A DNA stretch of 64,000 nt, from the NCBI GenBank assembly GCA_030159075.1, contig BROG01000031.1, positions 1,829,001 through 1,893,000 on the forward strand. Direction: 5' to 3'. The notes under the pieces are model-generated. The model was not told where the DNA came from, made no database searches, and was given only the letters and a program-made list of their open reading frames with translations. Below are positions 37,920 through 64,000 of this stretch, piece after piece. Position 1 is the first letter of the stretch, and every line of letters begins with the position of its first letter. This DNA comes from Atrina japonica. Taxonomy: Eukaryota > Mollusca > Bivalvia > Pterioida > Pinnidae. A program made the translations under genes and the position numbers.

Positions 37920-40895
37920 GGAGTAGCCTGCAATAACTACTGGTTTACATGGAGAGTAACCTGGAATAACTACTGGTTTATTTGGGGAGTAACCTTGGAT
38001 AGCTACTGGTTTATTTGGGGAGTAACCTTGGATAACTACTGGTTTACTTGGGGAGTAACCTTGGATAGCTACAGGTTTACTTGGGGAGTAACCTGGGGTA
38101 ACTACTGGTTTACTTGGGGAGTAACCTGGGATAGCTACTGGTTTATTTGGGGAGTAACCTGGGATAGCTACTGGTTTATTTGGAGAGTAACCTGGGGTAA
38201 CTACTGGTTTACTTGGGGGAGTAACCTTGGATAGCTACTGGTTTACTTTGGGAGTAACCTGGGATAGCTACTGGTTTATTTGGAGAGTAACCTGGGATAG
38301 CTACTGGTTTATTTGGGGAGTAACCTGGGGTAACTACTGGTTTATTTGGAGAGTAACCTGGGATAGCTACTGGTTTATTTGGAGAGTAACCTGGGGTAAC
38401 TACTGGTTTACTTGGGAAGTAACCTGGGATAGCTACTGGTTTATTTGGGGAGTAACCTGGGATAGCTACTGGTTTATTTGGGGAGTAACCTGGGGTAACA
38501 ACGGGTTTATTTGGAGAGTTACCTGTGATAGCTACTTGTTTATTTGGGGAGTAACCTGGGATAGCTACTGGTTTATTTGGGGAGTAACCTGGGGTAACTA
38601 CTGGTTTATTTGGAGAGTAACCTGGGATAGCTACTGGTTTATTTGGAGAGTAACCTGGGGTAGCTACTGGTTTATTTGGAGAGTAACCTGAGTTAACTAC
38701 TGGTTTATTTGGAGAGTAACCTGGGGTAACTACTGGTTTATTTGGAGAGTAACCTGGGGTAACGACTGGTTTATTTGGAGAGTAACCTGGGGTAACGACT
38801 GGTTTATTTGGAGAGTAACCTGGGATAGCTACTGGTTTATTTGGGGAGTAACCTGGGATAGCTACTGGTTTATTTGGAGAGTAACCTGGGGTAACTACTG
38901 GTTTACTTGGGGAGTAACCTGGGATAGCTACTGGTTTATTTGGAGAGTAACCTAGGATAACTACTGGTTATCTCGATAGTAACCTGGGATAACTACTGGT
39001 TTACTTTGGAGTAACCTGGGATAACTACTGGATTATTTGGGGAGTAACCTGGGATTAGTACTGGTTTACTAATTTGGGAGTAACCTGGATAACTACTGGT
39101 TTACTTGGTGAGTAATCTGGATAACTACTGGTTTACTTGGGGAGTAACCTGGGATAGCTATTGGTTTAGTTGGGGAATAACCCAGGATGACTTCTAGTTT
39201 ACTTGGGATTACTACTGGTTTACCTGGGGAGTAATCTGGGAGAACTACTGGTTTACTGATATGAGAGTAACCTGGAAAAATACTGGTTTTCTGATTTGGG
39301 AGTAACCTGGATAACTACTGGTTTATTTGAGGAGTAACTACTGGTTTATTTGGAGAGTAACCTGGGGTAACTACTGGTTTACTTGGGGAGTAACCTGGGA
39401 TACCTACTGGTTTATTTGGGGAGTAACCTGGGATAGCTACTGGTTTATTTGGAGAGTAACCTGGGGTAACTACTGGTTTATTTGGAGAGTAACCTGGGAT
39501 ACCTACTGGTTTATTTGGGGAGTAACCTGGGATAGCTACTGGTTTATTTGGAGAGTAACCTGGGGTAACTACTGGTTTATTTGGAGAGTAACCTGGGATA
39601 CCTACTGGTTTATTTGGGGAGTAACCTGGGATAGCTACTGGTTTATTTGGAGAGTAACCTGGGATACCTACTGGTTTATTTGGGGAGTAACCTGGGGTAA
39701 CTACTGGTTTATTTGGGGAGTAACCTGGGATAGCTACTGGTTTATTTGGAGAGTAACCTGGGATAGCTACTGGTTTATTTGAAGAGTAACCTGGGATACC
39801 TACTGGTTTATTTGGAGAGTAAACTGTGGTAACTACTGGTTTATTTGGAGAGTAACCTGGGATAGCTACTGGTTTATTTGGGGAGTAACCTGGGATAGCT
39901 ACTGGTTTATTTGGAGAGTAACCTGGGATAGCTACTGGTTTATTTGGAGAGTAAACTGTGGTAACTACTGGTTTATTTGGGGGTAACCTGGGATAGCTAC
40001 TGGTTTATTTGGAGAGTAACCTGGGGGTAACTACTGGTTTACTTTATATGGAGAGTAACCTGGGATAGCTACTGGTTTATGATTTGGAGAGTAACCTGGG
40101 GTAACTACTGGTTTACTTGGGAAGTAACCTGGGATAGCTACTGGTTTATTTGGGAAGTAACCTGGGATAGCTACTGGTTTATTTGGGGAGTAACCTGGGG
40201 TAACAACGGGTTTATTTGGAGAGTTACCTGTGATAGCTACTGGTTTATTTGGGGAGTAACCTGGGATAGCTACTGGTTTATTTGGGGAGTAACCTGGGGT
40301 AACTACTGGTTTATTTGGAGAGTAACCTGGGATAGCTACTGGTTTATTTGGGGAGTAACCTGGGATAGCTACTGGTTTATTTGGAGAGTAACCTGGGGTA
40401 ACTACTGGTTTATTTGGGGAGTAACCTGGGATAGCTACTGGTTTATTTGGGGAGTAACCTGGGGTAACTACTGGTTTATTTGGAGAGTAACCTGGGGTAA
40501 CTACTGGTTTATTTGGAGAGTAACCTGGGATAGCTACTGGTTTATTTGGAGAGTAACCTGGGATAACGCTACTGGTTTATTTGGGGAGTAACCTGGATAG
40601 CTACTGGTTTATTTGGGGAGTAACCTGGGGTAACTACTGGTTTATTTGGAGAGTAACCTGGGATAGCTACTGGTTTATTTGGGGAGTAACCTGGGGTAAC
40701 TACTGGTTTACTTGGGAAGTAACCTGGGATAGCTACTGGTTTATTTGGGGAGTAACCTGGGATAGCTACTGGTTTATTTGGGGAGTAACCTGGGGTAACA
40801 ACGGGTTTATTTGGAGAGTTACCTGTGATAGCTACTTGTTTATTTGGGGAGTAACCTGGGGTAACTACTGGTTTATTTGGGGAGTAACCTGGGAT
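37920..40895. repeat. 33-bp minisatellite, left part
   Basis: About 90 units of GGTTTATTTGGGGAGTAACC, TGGGATAGCTACT, with common variants GGAGAG, GGGAAG, GGGTAACTACT and GATACC. Sub-blocks of several units recur (for example the AACAACGGG unit near 38497, 40201 and 40797), so multi-unit amplification has occurred. Units are more degenerate between about 38950 and 39310. Unit length divisible by three keeps a Trp/Tyr-rich frame open for long runs; there is no gene evidence. The array is interrupted at 40895 and continues at 47830. Confidence 0.97.
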
Positions 40896-41404
40896 GGTGA
40901 CATGTCGATAGTCCGACGGTCCGATAGTCCGACGGTCCGATAGTCCGACAGTTAAATCTCATGGCTATCAAGAGGATTAAACAGAACAAAAAGTCACTTA
41001 AATATTTGACGCAGAGTCTGCTTTGTGTCACCAAACGCAATTTGTAATAACTTTTTAAAAGCCATCTTATTGGGTTCAAACCCATACTTTTTCTCCATTA
41101 AATTGGTCAAATTGTGTCTTAAGACGGTCATCCCAACATTTTCCCCTATTTTTAAAATAATTCTCTGATTTTGAAATTTTTATTACAAATTGTGTCGTTA
41201 TTACAAATTGCGTGGTGACCTGCTTCTCTCTCTGCAGCGAGTTCATCGAAACTTGACGGGAAGCAACTAGTTTTCTACTTATCAAATATGGCCGCACTGG
41301 CTTCTGACTGAACATGCATGGATAGTGCTCAGGTATGCGACCCACACATCCACTTGGGTTACTTTTTTACTGTTTGCGCTACATGGTTTGTATTTCAAAC
41401 GGTG

Positions 41405-41592
41405 GACATGTCGTTATTTCGTTTTGTCGCCCGAAATAATGGTAATCTTCGTTTTTTATTGGCGAAGGAGAAAAGATCACGACGATCATCGTTATGTCGG
41501 GACAATAATTAGCGGGGCGAAAAGACGACAGTTAGCGGGGCGAAAAGACGAAGATTATCGTGACGTCGGAGCAACAAAACGAAATTACAAAT
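41405..41592. mobile_element. Nested inverted-repeat element inside MULE
   Basis: The left arm GTTATTTCGTTTTGTCGCC, GGTAATCTTCG is matched by the inverse on the right, CGAAGATTATCGTGACGTCG and CAACAAAACGAAATTAC. It also has an internal direct repeat, TTAGCGGGGCGAAAAGACGA. No coding capacity. Confidence 0.65.
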
Positions 41593-41892
41593 AGCAAAAA
41601 TCAGCCACCATATATTTCAGCCAGGAAAACCCGCGGTAGCTTTTTAATGTCTTAAGAGGAATTAAATTATCTGTAAACATAGATGTGGCTTGGAAATGGT
41701 ACATGTATGATCTGAGAATCAACTTGCTATAAATTAGAAAGTGAAAATAGGCAAAATTTGCCACATGTAATTTTTCAGCTTCGATTGGATTTAGTTGTAT
41801 AAATGGTGTCAAACTATTTCCGTTTTTAAGATATTTATTTTTCGTAGGACTTTAAAAGCAGTAGTGTATCGTTGACACAAGTCATGTCAATC

Positions 41893-42205
41893 CTATGGTG
41901 GCATACTTCTGCCATCTACATGCAAGTGTTTTTCCCAATGATTATGTTGACATGCAAGATAAAAATAAGGAAAACAAAAGCAAAAAAGTTTGTTTTATGC
42001 CCACATATGACATTTATGTCAATATGCAAGATAAATATGTTAACATGCAAATATAATTATGTTAACATGTAACTTATTCATGTCAACATGCAACTTATAT
42101 CTTGCATGTTGACATAAATAAGTTGCATGTTGACATAATTTATAAGTTGCATGTTGACATAATCGGTAGAAAAATAACTCACATGTAGATGGCAGAAGTA
42201 TACTG
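41893..42205. mobile_element. Foldback element 1 (GGCATACTTCTGCCATC)
   Basis: Left TGGTGGCATACTTCTGCCAT, CTACATG and right CATGTAGATGGCAGAAGTAT are inverted repeats. The interior carries several copies of TTATGTTGACATGCAA and its inverse TTGCATGTTGACATAA. It belongs to the same family as 42505-42825. Confidence 0.75.
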
Positions 42206-42504
42206 GTTTAATCTTTTGAAATATTAGCTTTTAATGGAGAAATTACCGTAGTTCTGAAATATCAACTATACGGTGGAAACAGTACTGACCAGTAGCAAAG
42301 TCGGAAAATCGGAACCAGTTGCGTTTCATTTATAACTGAAGAAAAAAAGATGAATCGCAACATGTTGCGAGTTTCCGATGATTTGTTAAATAACCAAGCA
42401 CAAGAAATGGTATGGATAATGCGTTACTTTACTGAATGTTCAGAAGATAGGAATTTTAGCAAGTATTAAATGATCGGCAAAAAGTTCAACACAAAAGACT
42501 TCTG

Positions 42505-42825
42505 TATGGTGGCATATTTCTGCCATCGAGTTACGACTTTTATGATGTTGACATAATTTTGTGATTATGTCGACATAATATGATATGTCGACATCATAGA
42601 GAAAGATGTCGACTTATTAATTCAACTTGTCGAGATAGCAACGCCGACTTGCTAGATAATTATCTGCGGCATATTGAATTTATAAGTCGACATCTTTTTT
42701 TCTAAGATGTCGACATCTTTTTCCAAGATGTCGACATCTTCTTCATATTATGTCGACATATTCACAAAATTATGTCAACATCATAAAAGTCGTAAGTCGT
42801 AACTCGAATGGCAGATCTGAGCTGA
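42505..42825. mobile_element. Foldback element 2 (ATGTCGACAT-rich)
   Basis: Starts ATGGTGGCATATTTCTGCCA, TCGAGTTACGACTTTTATGA and ends with the inverse TCATAAAAGTCGTAAGTCG, TAACTCGAATGGCAGA. The interior repeats ATGTCGACAT, a perfect palindrome, in both orientations around AAGATGTCGACATCTT. Strong hairpin potential; no coding capacity. Confidence 0.8.
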
Positions 42826-43707
42826 GTGCATGCATCAGTTTCATGATTTGCATGGCAGAGTATCACATAGTAAACACTTCAGCGATAATGTTTTTATGCA
42901 ATGGCTTATTCCATTCCAATATTCAGATATATTTCCTTTGGCCATTGTTGTACTGCAGTTTAATGTTAGATATTTGCCGTTGAAGTCTACGCCACTTTCG
43001 CCTCGTGCGTGGTGCATGTTCCCCTCTCATGGCTGCCCTCAGGGTAATTATTTTTTGCAGACGCTCTGCATCTTTTAGTTTTCTGATAAAGATCCAAATT
43101 GATGGATGCTTACACCCAACGCTGCTGTTCCACTGGGAGTGGAAACCTGAAATGCAACATAAATGCAATAAATATAATTACCTTTTTATTTTTCCATTTG
43201 ATTACACTGCTTTTTGCGCTTTTTGGAGATTGGGCCCCGTAAACCGGTTAAACCACACCAATTGATTTGCTTTATCATCCAAGTGACCGTCCTGGGGCAC
43301 TAGTGTGTACGAAAATCTTAATCTGACAAGTCAACGTAGGGGCCTAAGTATTTGAGTAGACTTAATGGACTTATATTTTGTGAATTTCCAGCCAGCTGGG
43401 AATTGGGTTTTCAAAATATATGCAACTTATTCTGAATTTGAATACCCAGCTACAACCCAATTCCAAGTTGGCTGGAAATTCACCTGTAGTTGGGTATTCA
43501 AATCCTGATCTTGAAACACCTAATTCACAGCTGGCTGGGAATTTGCCTGTAGCTGGGAATTTGTAAATAACCAATCCCCATGAATACTCAATATCCAGCT
43601 GATTGGGAATTAGGTTGTACCTGTGAATTCACGAATGTAGTTGGATACCCAATTCCCAACTCACAGCCAACTTCACAGACACATCAAACTGCCTCCGACC
43701 TTGGCCC

Positions 43708-43841
43708 CGCACATACGGAAGCTTACTAGGTCCGCATCAGTATTAAGTTTTTTTTTATAGTTTGTTATAACAAATTAAAAATTTATTAATTAAAATTATA
43801 AAAACATACTGATGCAGCCCAAAAAGCCTCCGTACGTGCAA
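43708..43841. mobile_element. Short MITE inside MULE
   Basis: The left end GCACATACGGAAGCTTACTA, GGTCCGCATCAGTAT pairs with the inverse of the right end, ATACTGATGCAGCCC, AAAAAGCCTCCGTACGTGC. The spacer is an AT-only stretch of about 60 bp. Confidence 0.75.
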
Positions 43842-44869
43842 TATATCAATCCCTACCCAGAGTTATCGCTCCTCTTCATTCCTCTTATTAAATGCCAAGA
43901 CTTGCATAAAATGCATATCACTGAAACAGTTTGGGTGCAGTTGAGACAGTTTTTCGCGATTTTAGCAAAGGTATTTATATGTGGATGCTCGTGTTTATGA
44001 AAAATTAATTCGCTTATACAATACGTAAACTGCACAGAATTATCCATCCACAACTTTTAAACCTTGTACACTTAGAAAATTGTGATTATTTCTGTAATTT
44101 CATGACGACAGTTTAGCAGGGGTACCATATTTGAAAATTGTGTATGTGTTAACCTAGTATATTTAGAAATACTTTGATGTACTTTATTTGTACACAGTTT
44201 TTGTTTTCGGTAAAATAAACGATTTTTATCTGTCTCAAGTGCACTCAAACGGACTATACCTGGGGAGAAACTATCGACAACAGTTTCTGTGTATTATATA
44301 GGAAATAATACTGGGTCAACCCCTATTTGTGGTGTATTTTGTAGGAACTATTCCATGCAGTATTAATAGAAATAAACGACTCGTTTGAACGTAAAAATTT
44401 CATTACATATAATATGCAATTATACATATACATGTATATGCCAAAAATTGTTTGCCAAGCAAAGAACGAGAACTCCTCGGTAAAGATTGGCATTATGTTG
44501 GTCGTCAACCGCGGGAAATTTAAACGGCGGACCACCGTGTAAGGCACTTTTTGTTGTACAACAAGGTTTTCTGCGTCTATATATCTAGAGAGATTTATTA
44601 CAAGGGAATTTCTTTTTGCAGTATTAAAATTACTTACCTTCGACTAGGTTATTTGTCCGTGTGTCCTTGTCTCTATTGAACACATTCCATATCTGTGGTG
44701 GAAAGTTTCCATCTTAAATAGGTGTTCTGGAAGTAAGTCAGGAGATCTGTAATTTCCGGGTATCTGTTCCGCAGTCGCAGGGTCAACTATTAGCAAGCAT
44801 GTGGAAGTTCTGTCGAACGAGTAGAAGAGGGAGGTGTCCAATGGACATCATTTTACGTAGTAGTTTATT

Positions 44870-45793
44870 TACTCTTCGTCTTCGACGTATGCCCTTGCTA
44901 GTCCAACTTCTTGGATTTTACGCCATATGCTCTGCGTAAAGTGAAAATAACATGCGGAAAGCGTACTTTGCGGAAGTTCAGTTTCAACAGCCAACTTTAA
45001 AGCTCGGTCTCAAAGTCGCACACAAGCGACTGTGCGAGGTCGAAATCTTCTACCAGTAGCATGCTGACTTTGGATTTAAGTGTTGGAAAAAACCTGTCGG
45101 TAAATGACCTACGGTCTTACCCGTCATCAAGGACCAAGCAAATGTAAGAAATCTGCCCATGTATTTACCATGGATTTTGTGACCATCTGTGTATAAGGAT
45201 GTGGGCTACTTTTAATGTTCCATCGACATACACCGTAGAACATCCTTGTAAAAGGCGCAAAACTCTCTGTTGTAGCAAATATAGCTATCCCCCAGTTGTT
45301 ATCATGATGACTTAAAAAACGTTTACCAGACCAGGTTTTCTTCCACTCCCCTCTTATTCTTACATCGTCGACATTGCGAGGAATACGGGGTAGAACCGAT
45401 TCGCGTTGCCTATGCAAAATGGAACGGACTCTCTGGAACTCAGGCAGGTCATCATCTTCGTAATTATCAATGCAACCTTCAATAACTTCATTGTAGACCC
45501 TCTTAATTGGCTTCGTTGGGTCGTCTTTGATAGTTTCTTTCATTTGATTGATAGCTTCGGCTTCTCGAAGCGTATTGTCTTCGGGGGTATGATCATGTTC
45601 ATTTACCGATTTAATTTCAATCTGCGTTTTGACCTTCATCAAGATTAAATGCATTGGTTGATAGGGTCGTCCTGCATGTTTTACGCCAACACCTCCAGTG
45701 GAAGACAGTTGCCTTTTTCTTATTGAGTTGGTACCGATATCCATTATTTACCAAGACTTTCCCTTTTTTTACACCTCTCATCACGTAAGCCAT
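44870..45793 (-). pseudogene. Broken FLYWCH/MULE transposase
   Basis: Transposase remnant of the surrounding MULE. Minus-strand ATG at 45793 opens a frame with a FLYWCH-type zinc-finger pattern (NNGYRYQL, then HWRCWRKTC). A frameshift near 45640 moves into a second frame, open to 45127, containing VNEHDHTPED, then WSGKRFLSHH, AIFATTESFA and IKSSPHPYTQM, features of MULE DDE transposases. After a stop, further frames show VCDFETEL (a likely catalytic segment) and CYFHFTQSIWRKIQEVGL at about 44890-44960. The region where the family has a W..DGTFK motif reads MFYGVCRWN, so the first catalytic Asp seems lost. Several frameshifts and stops make it non-functional. Confidence 0.8.
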
Positions 45794-46390
45794 GGTGGTT
45801 AACTTATGATTGGATACGTAGGATACCCCTATTTATATAAGCATCGTCGGCAAACATTATAGAAATTATGCCGCTTTTTTCATAATAAACCAATTGAACG
45901 TCTACAATTTTAGACACCGCTATAAGCCATCATCAAAGACAAAGAAATTTACATTGTAACTTCCGTTGTTAATTTCAAACTAGCGCAGCCTTTCAGATAT
46001 TATTACAAATATAAAAATGCCGACCGATGCTTTTAGAAATACACAGAACACCCGATGTATGTTCATTTCATATACTTGCTACAATGTAGACTTCAAAAAT
46101 GCCGACCAATATGGCCAAAAAAAAAAATGATAATGTAGAGTCAAAAAGCAACTTTCGGTGAACAGAATAGTCATCAAACAAGATGTGTTTGTGGAACATG
46201 AATGCCCCGGGGGCATCTTTGATAGTAAATGAGAAATATCAAGCAACCTGCGTCTTTTACTAAGATATCTTAAAAACGTGATGAAAATTTGAAAAACCTG
46301 GGGAATATATATAAAAATATATATATATCACTACAACACCACAAAAAAGCATTTAAAAAATAAATAGACTTTAAGCATAGCCTTTTTCAG

Positions 46391-47650
46391 TGGCGTAGGA
46401 AGCAAATCAAAAGGGGGGGGGGGGGGCATTTTTTTTTTTATTTTTTGCTTGCAAAAATCGTTTCCATGCGCTTTTTGAGTTATGAAAAATGAATAATGTT
46501 ATACTAGTATGCAGTAGTCGCACAGTTAGAAAAAATAAAAGAATGTTGGGACAAAGTTTAAACTGAATGCGAAGAAATGTGTGCATCTACACAAACGGAC
46601 CGTGGAATAAATGTTTGAAGAGAGTGAAAATGAATGAATCGGAGCGAGGCGCGAAATTTTTTTGAAATTTCTTTTCCATTTTCTGACTTTTTTATACCAA
46701 AAATTAAGTTTTACACCTCATTAATTCATTCGCCAAGTAGAGCGAGGTGTGAAAATTTTTGTGAAATTTCTTTTTCATTTTCCGACTCTTTACACCAGTT
46801 TTTCATTTTAGGGGAACGATATCACTACTCATTACGCAAAATTTAAAAAAAAAAACCCTTGGATATTTTTTCCGTGTTGCGGAAAAGAAGGCAGCGTCAG
46901 TTGAATTCCCAAAAGGTTTAGGATTAACTTTGGTAACATTTCTTTAGGAGATCGTCTATTATTCATCTAATGATTTTTTTTTATCTGCGTCCAGACAAGA
47001 AATTAGGTCTAGTAGGCCTGAAGCATCAGTAAATCGCAACGGTTACCCTTTTCAAAAGAAGTTTGAATCAGCGAAAAAGCTACTCAAATTCGGAGAAGAA
47101 TTTCGTTCTAGTCCTCTAGACGTTTAATTTTGACCCCAAAAATATTTATATAGATAAAGTGGGAAGTCAGATGAGGTATTCTTTAGCTTCCAGACACATA
47201 ACCCATTGTTTTTCTCCGTAGCTCAGTTGCATCGTAAGATCAACTGATATATTAATCTTTTTGCAGAGCTTAGCTAGGAGTAAACATTTTGGTAGACTTT
47301 AATTTAGAAACTCTGGGAAGCCTTTTTTCTATAGATAAAATTTGTTTCGAAAAAGTGGGGTGGCCCCTTCCTCTCTGGTTCACACAAACACCTACACAAA
47401 CCCACCCACCCCCCCCCCCCCCCACACATACACACACAGAGGCAGAGTGGGATCAGGAAATTCAGTTAACGGAGGGAAAAATAATTTGTAGAAATTATTT
47501 TGCCGAGCGTAGCGAGGCGCGAAAATTATGGTAGACCCTCATTCAATAGCTCTGTATTCCAGATGTAAAGATATTATTAAAAAAAATTTGGTCAGAAAAA
47601 GTGGGGGGCCGCCCCCTGCCTCCCCCCCCCCCCCCGCTCCCTACGCCTAT
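46391..47650. mobile_element. Nested GGCGTAGG-ended DNA transposon
   Basis: Begins TGGCGTAGGAAGC followed shortly by poly-G, and ends with poly-C then GCTCCCTACGCCTA. The ends are therefore inverted repeats of about 12 bp plus G/C tracts. Internal motifs GAGCGAGGCGCGAAA and GAGCGAGGTGTGAAA recur at about 46640, 46740 and 47510. No long transposase frame remains. Confidence 0.65.
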
Positions 47651-47829
47651 GTATTTTCTATAATGAACTGAAAAAAGGGTCAAAGGTCAAGGTCAAAAGG
47701 GAAAAAATGTACCAAAAGTATCAAACCATCGGACTATCGGACCGTCGGACTATCGAACCGTCGGACTATCGGACCGTCGGACTATCGAACCGTCGGACTA
47801 TCGAACCGTCGGACTATCGGGATGTCCCC

Positions 47830-48198
47830 CCTGGGATAGCTACTGGTTTATTTGGGGAGTAACCTGGGGTAACAACGGGTTTATTTGGAGAGTTACCTGT
47901 GATAGCTACTTGTTTATTTGGGGAGTAACCTGGGATAGCTACTGGTTTATTTGGGGAGTAACCTGGGGTAACTACTGGTTTATTTGGAGAGTAACCTGGG
48001 ATACCTACTGGTTTACTTGGGAAGTAACCTTGGATAGCTACTGGTTTATTTGGAGAGTAACCTGGGGTAACTACTGGTTTACTTGGGAAGTAACCTGGGA
48101 TAGCTACTGGTTTATTCGGAGAGTAACCTGGGATAGCTACTGGTTTATTTGAAGAGTAACCTGGGATACCTACTGGTTTATTAGGAGAGTTACCTGGG
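47830..48198. repeat. 33-bp minisatellite, right part
   Basis: Continuation of the 37920-40895 array after the MULE insertion. It starts with the duplicated CCTGGGAT and then about eleven 33-bp units, including the AACAACGGG variant also seen on the left side. It ends about 270 bp upstream of the RMC1 start codon. Confidence 0.95.

Positions 48199-48260
<62 letters not shown>
48199..48260. repeat. (AAT)n/(ATT)n microsatellite
   Basis: A run of ATA triplets is followed by a run of TTA triplets, forming an imperfect palindrome that could fold into a hairpin. It lies just upstream of the RMC1 promoter. Confidence 0.9.
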
Positions 48261-48464
48261 GCCTTTTTGATAGGTGAAAAATAACATTGATATATGTATT
48301 GTAGCAATTGTACCTGTCTACGGAAAGTGTTACTAATTTCCGTGTGAAACGAAAACTCTTTTCCGTTTTTGGTTCTTTGATACCATCTAGAAAGACGTTT
48401 CCGGTATACTCACATGATTTGTTTTCATTTTGAAACCTGGCAATGCAGTTAATTTATTCTTGAT

Positions 48465-64000
<15,536 letters not shown>

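Larger units (their letters stand above)
40896..47829. mobile_element. Mutator-like (MULE) transposon, 6.9 kb
   Basis: The element splits the 33-bp array. The array stops at CCTGGGAT (40888-40895) and restarts with CCTGGGAT (47830-47837), an 8-bp target-site duplication (8 of 9 bases match if 9 are counted) as expected for Mutator elements. Ends are inverted: left GGTGACATGTCGATAGTCC, right complement GGGGACATCCCGATAGTCC. Inside each end a 15-16-bp motif GATAGTCCGACGGTCC is repeated, about three times on the left and about seven on the right, so the TIRs carry tandem repeats. The interior holds a broken FLYWCH/MULE transposase and several nested inverted-repeat elements. Confidence 0.88.

Noticed and set aside
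37995..40943. Trp/Tyr-rich repetitive frames
   Set aside because: Product of the 33-bp minisatellite; frames break at array irregularities and the array is interrupted by a transposon.

Overview
The window is AT-rich, intron-rich animal DNA. Canonical GT-AG splicing, long introns, dense minisatellites and short inverted-repeat transposons point to a lophotrochozoan. Several interspersed repeats look like families I associate with bivalve molluscs, so a bivalve is the best guess. No species can be named from sequence alone, and I see nothing bacterial or viral.

Three real genes can be assembled from exons whose phases close exactly. (1) On the minus strand, 19895 to 15410, a three-exon gene encodes 197 aa. 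It ends in a KPWE motif and resembles PEX39 (human C6orf226), a peroxisomal PTS2-import factor, but has an additional conserved-looking N-terminal module. (2) On the plus strand, 22722 to 36335, a ten-exon gene encodes a 282-aa steroid 5-alpha-reductase (SRD5A1/2 type). (3) On the plus strand, 48465 to beyond 64000, thirteen exons (plus a probable start of the fourteenth) encode the N-terminal part of RMC1, the metazoan subunit of the MON1-CCZ1 Rab7 activator. Genes 1 and 2 are head to head across about 2.8 kb that probably holds both promoters. The three proteins share no obvious pathway.

Layout: 1-15.4 kb is repeat-dominated (37-, 39-, about 60-, 63-, 30- and 22-bp arrays, TA-rich blocks, a SINE, MITEs). 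15.4-19.9 kb is the PEX39-like gene. 19.9-22.7 kb is intergenic/promoter. 22.7-37.2 kb is SRD5A, with minisatellites in introns 5-9 and two copies of a long-TIR transposon. 37.9-48.2 kb is a 33-bp minisatellite split by a 6.9-kb Mutator-like element that carries a broken FLYWCH/MULE transposase and nested smaller elements. 48.3-64 kb is RMC1.

The most unusual observation is that intronic tandem arrays in SRD5A (before exon 8, probably before exon 9) and in RMC1 (before exon 8) are made of copies of the 3' splice junction of the very next exon. Each array places a series of decoy acceptors immediately upstream of the genuine exon. Most long open frames elsewhere are read-through of tandem repeats and are not genes.
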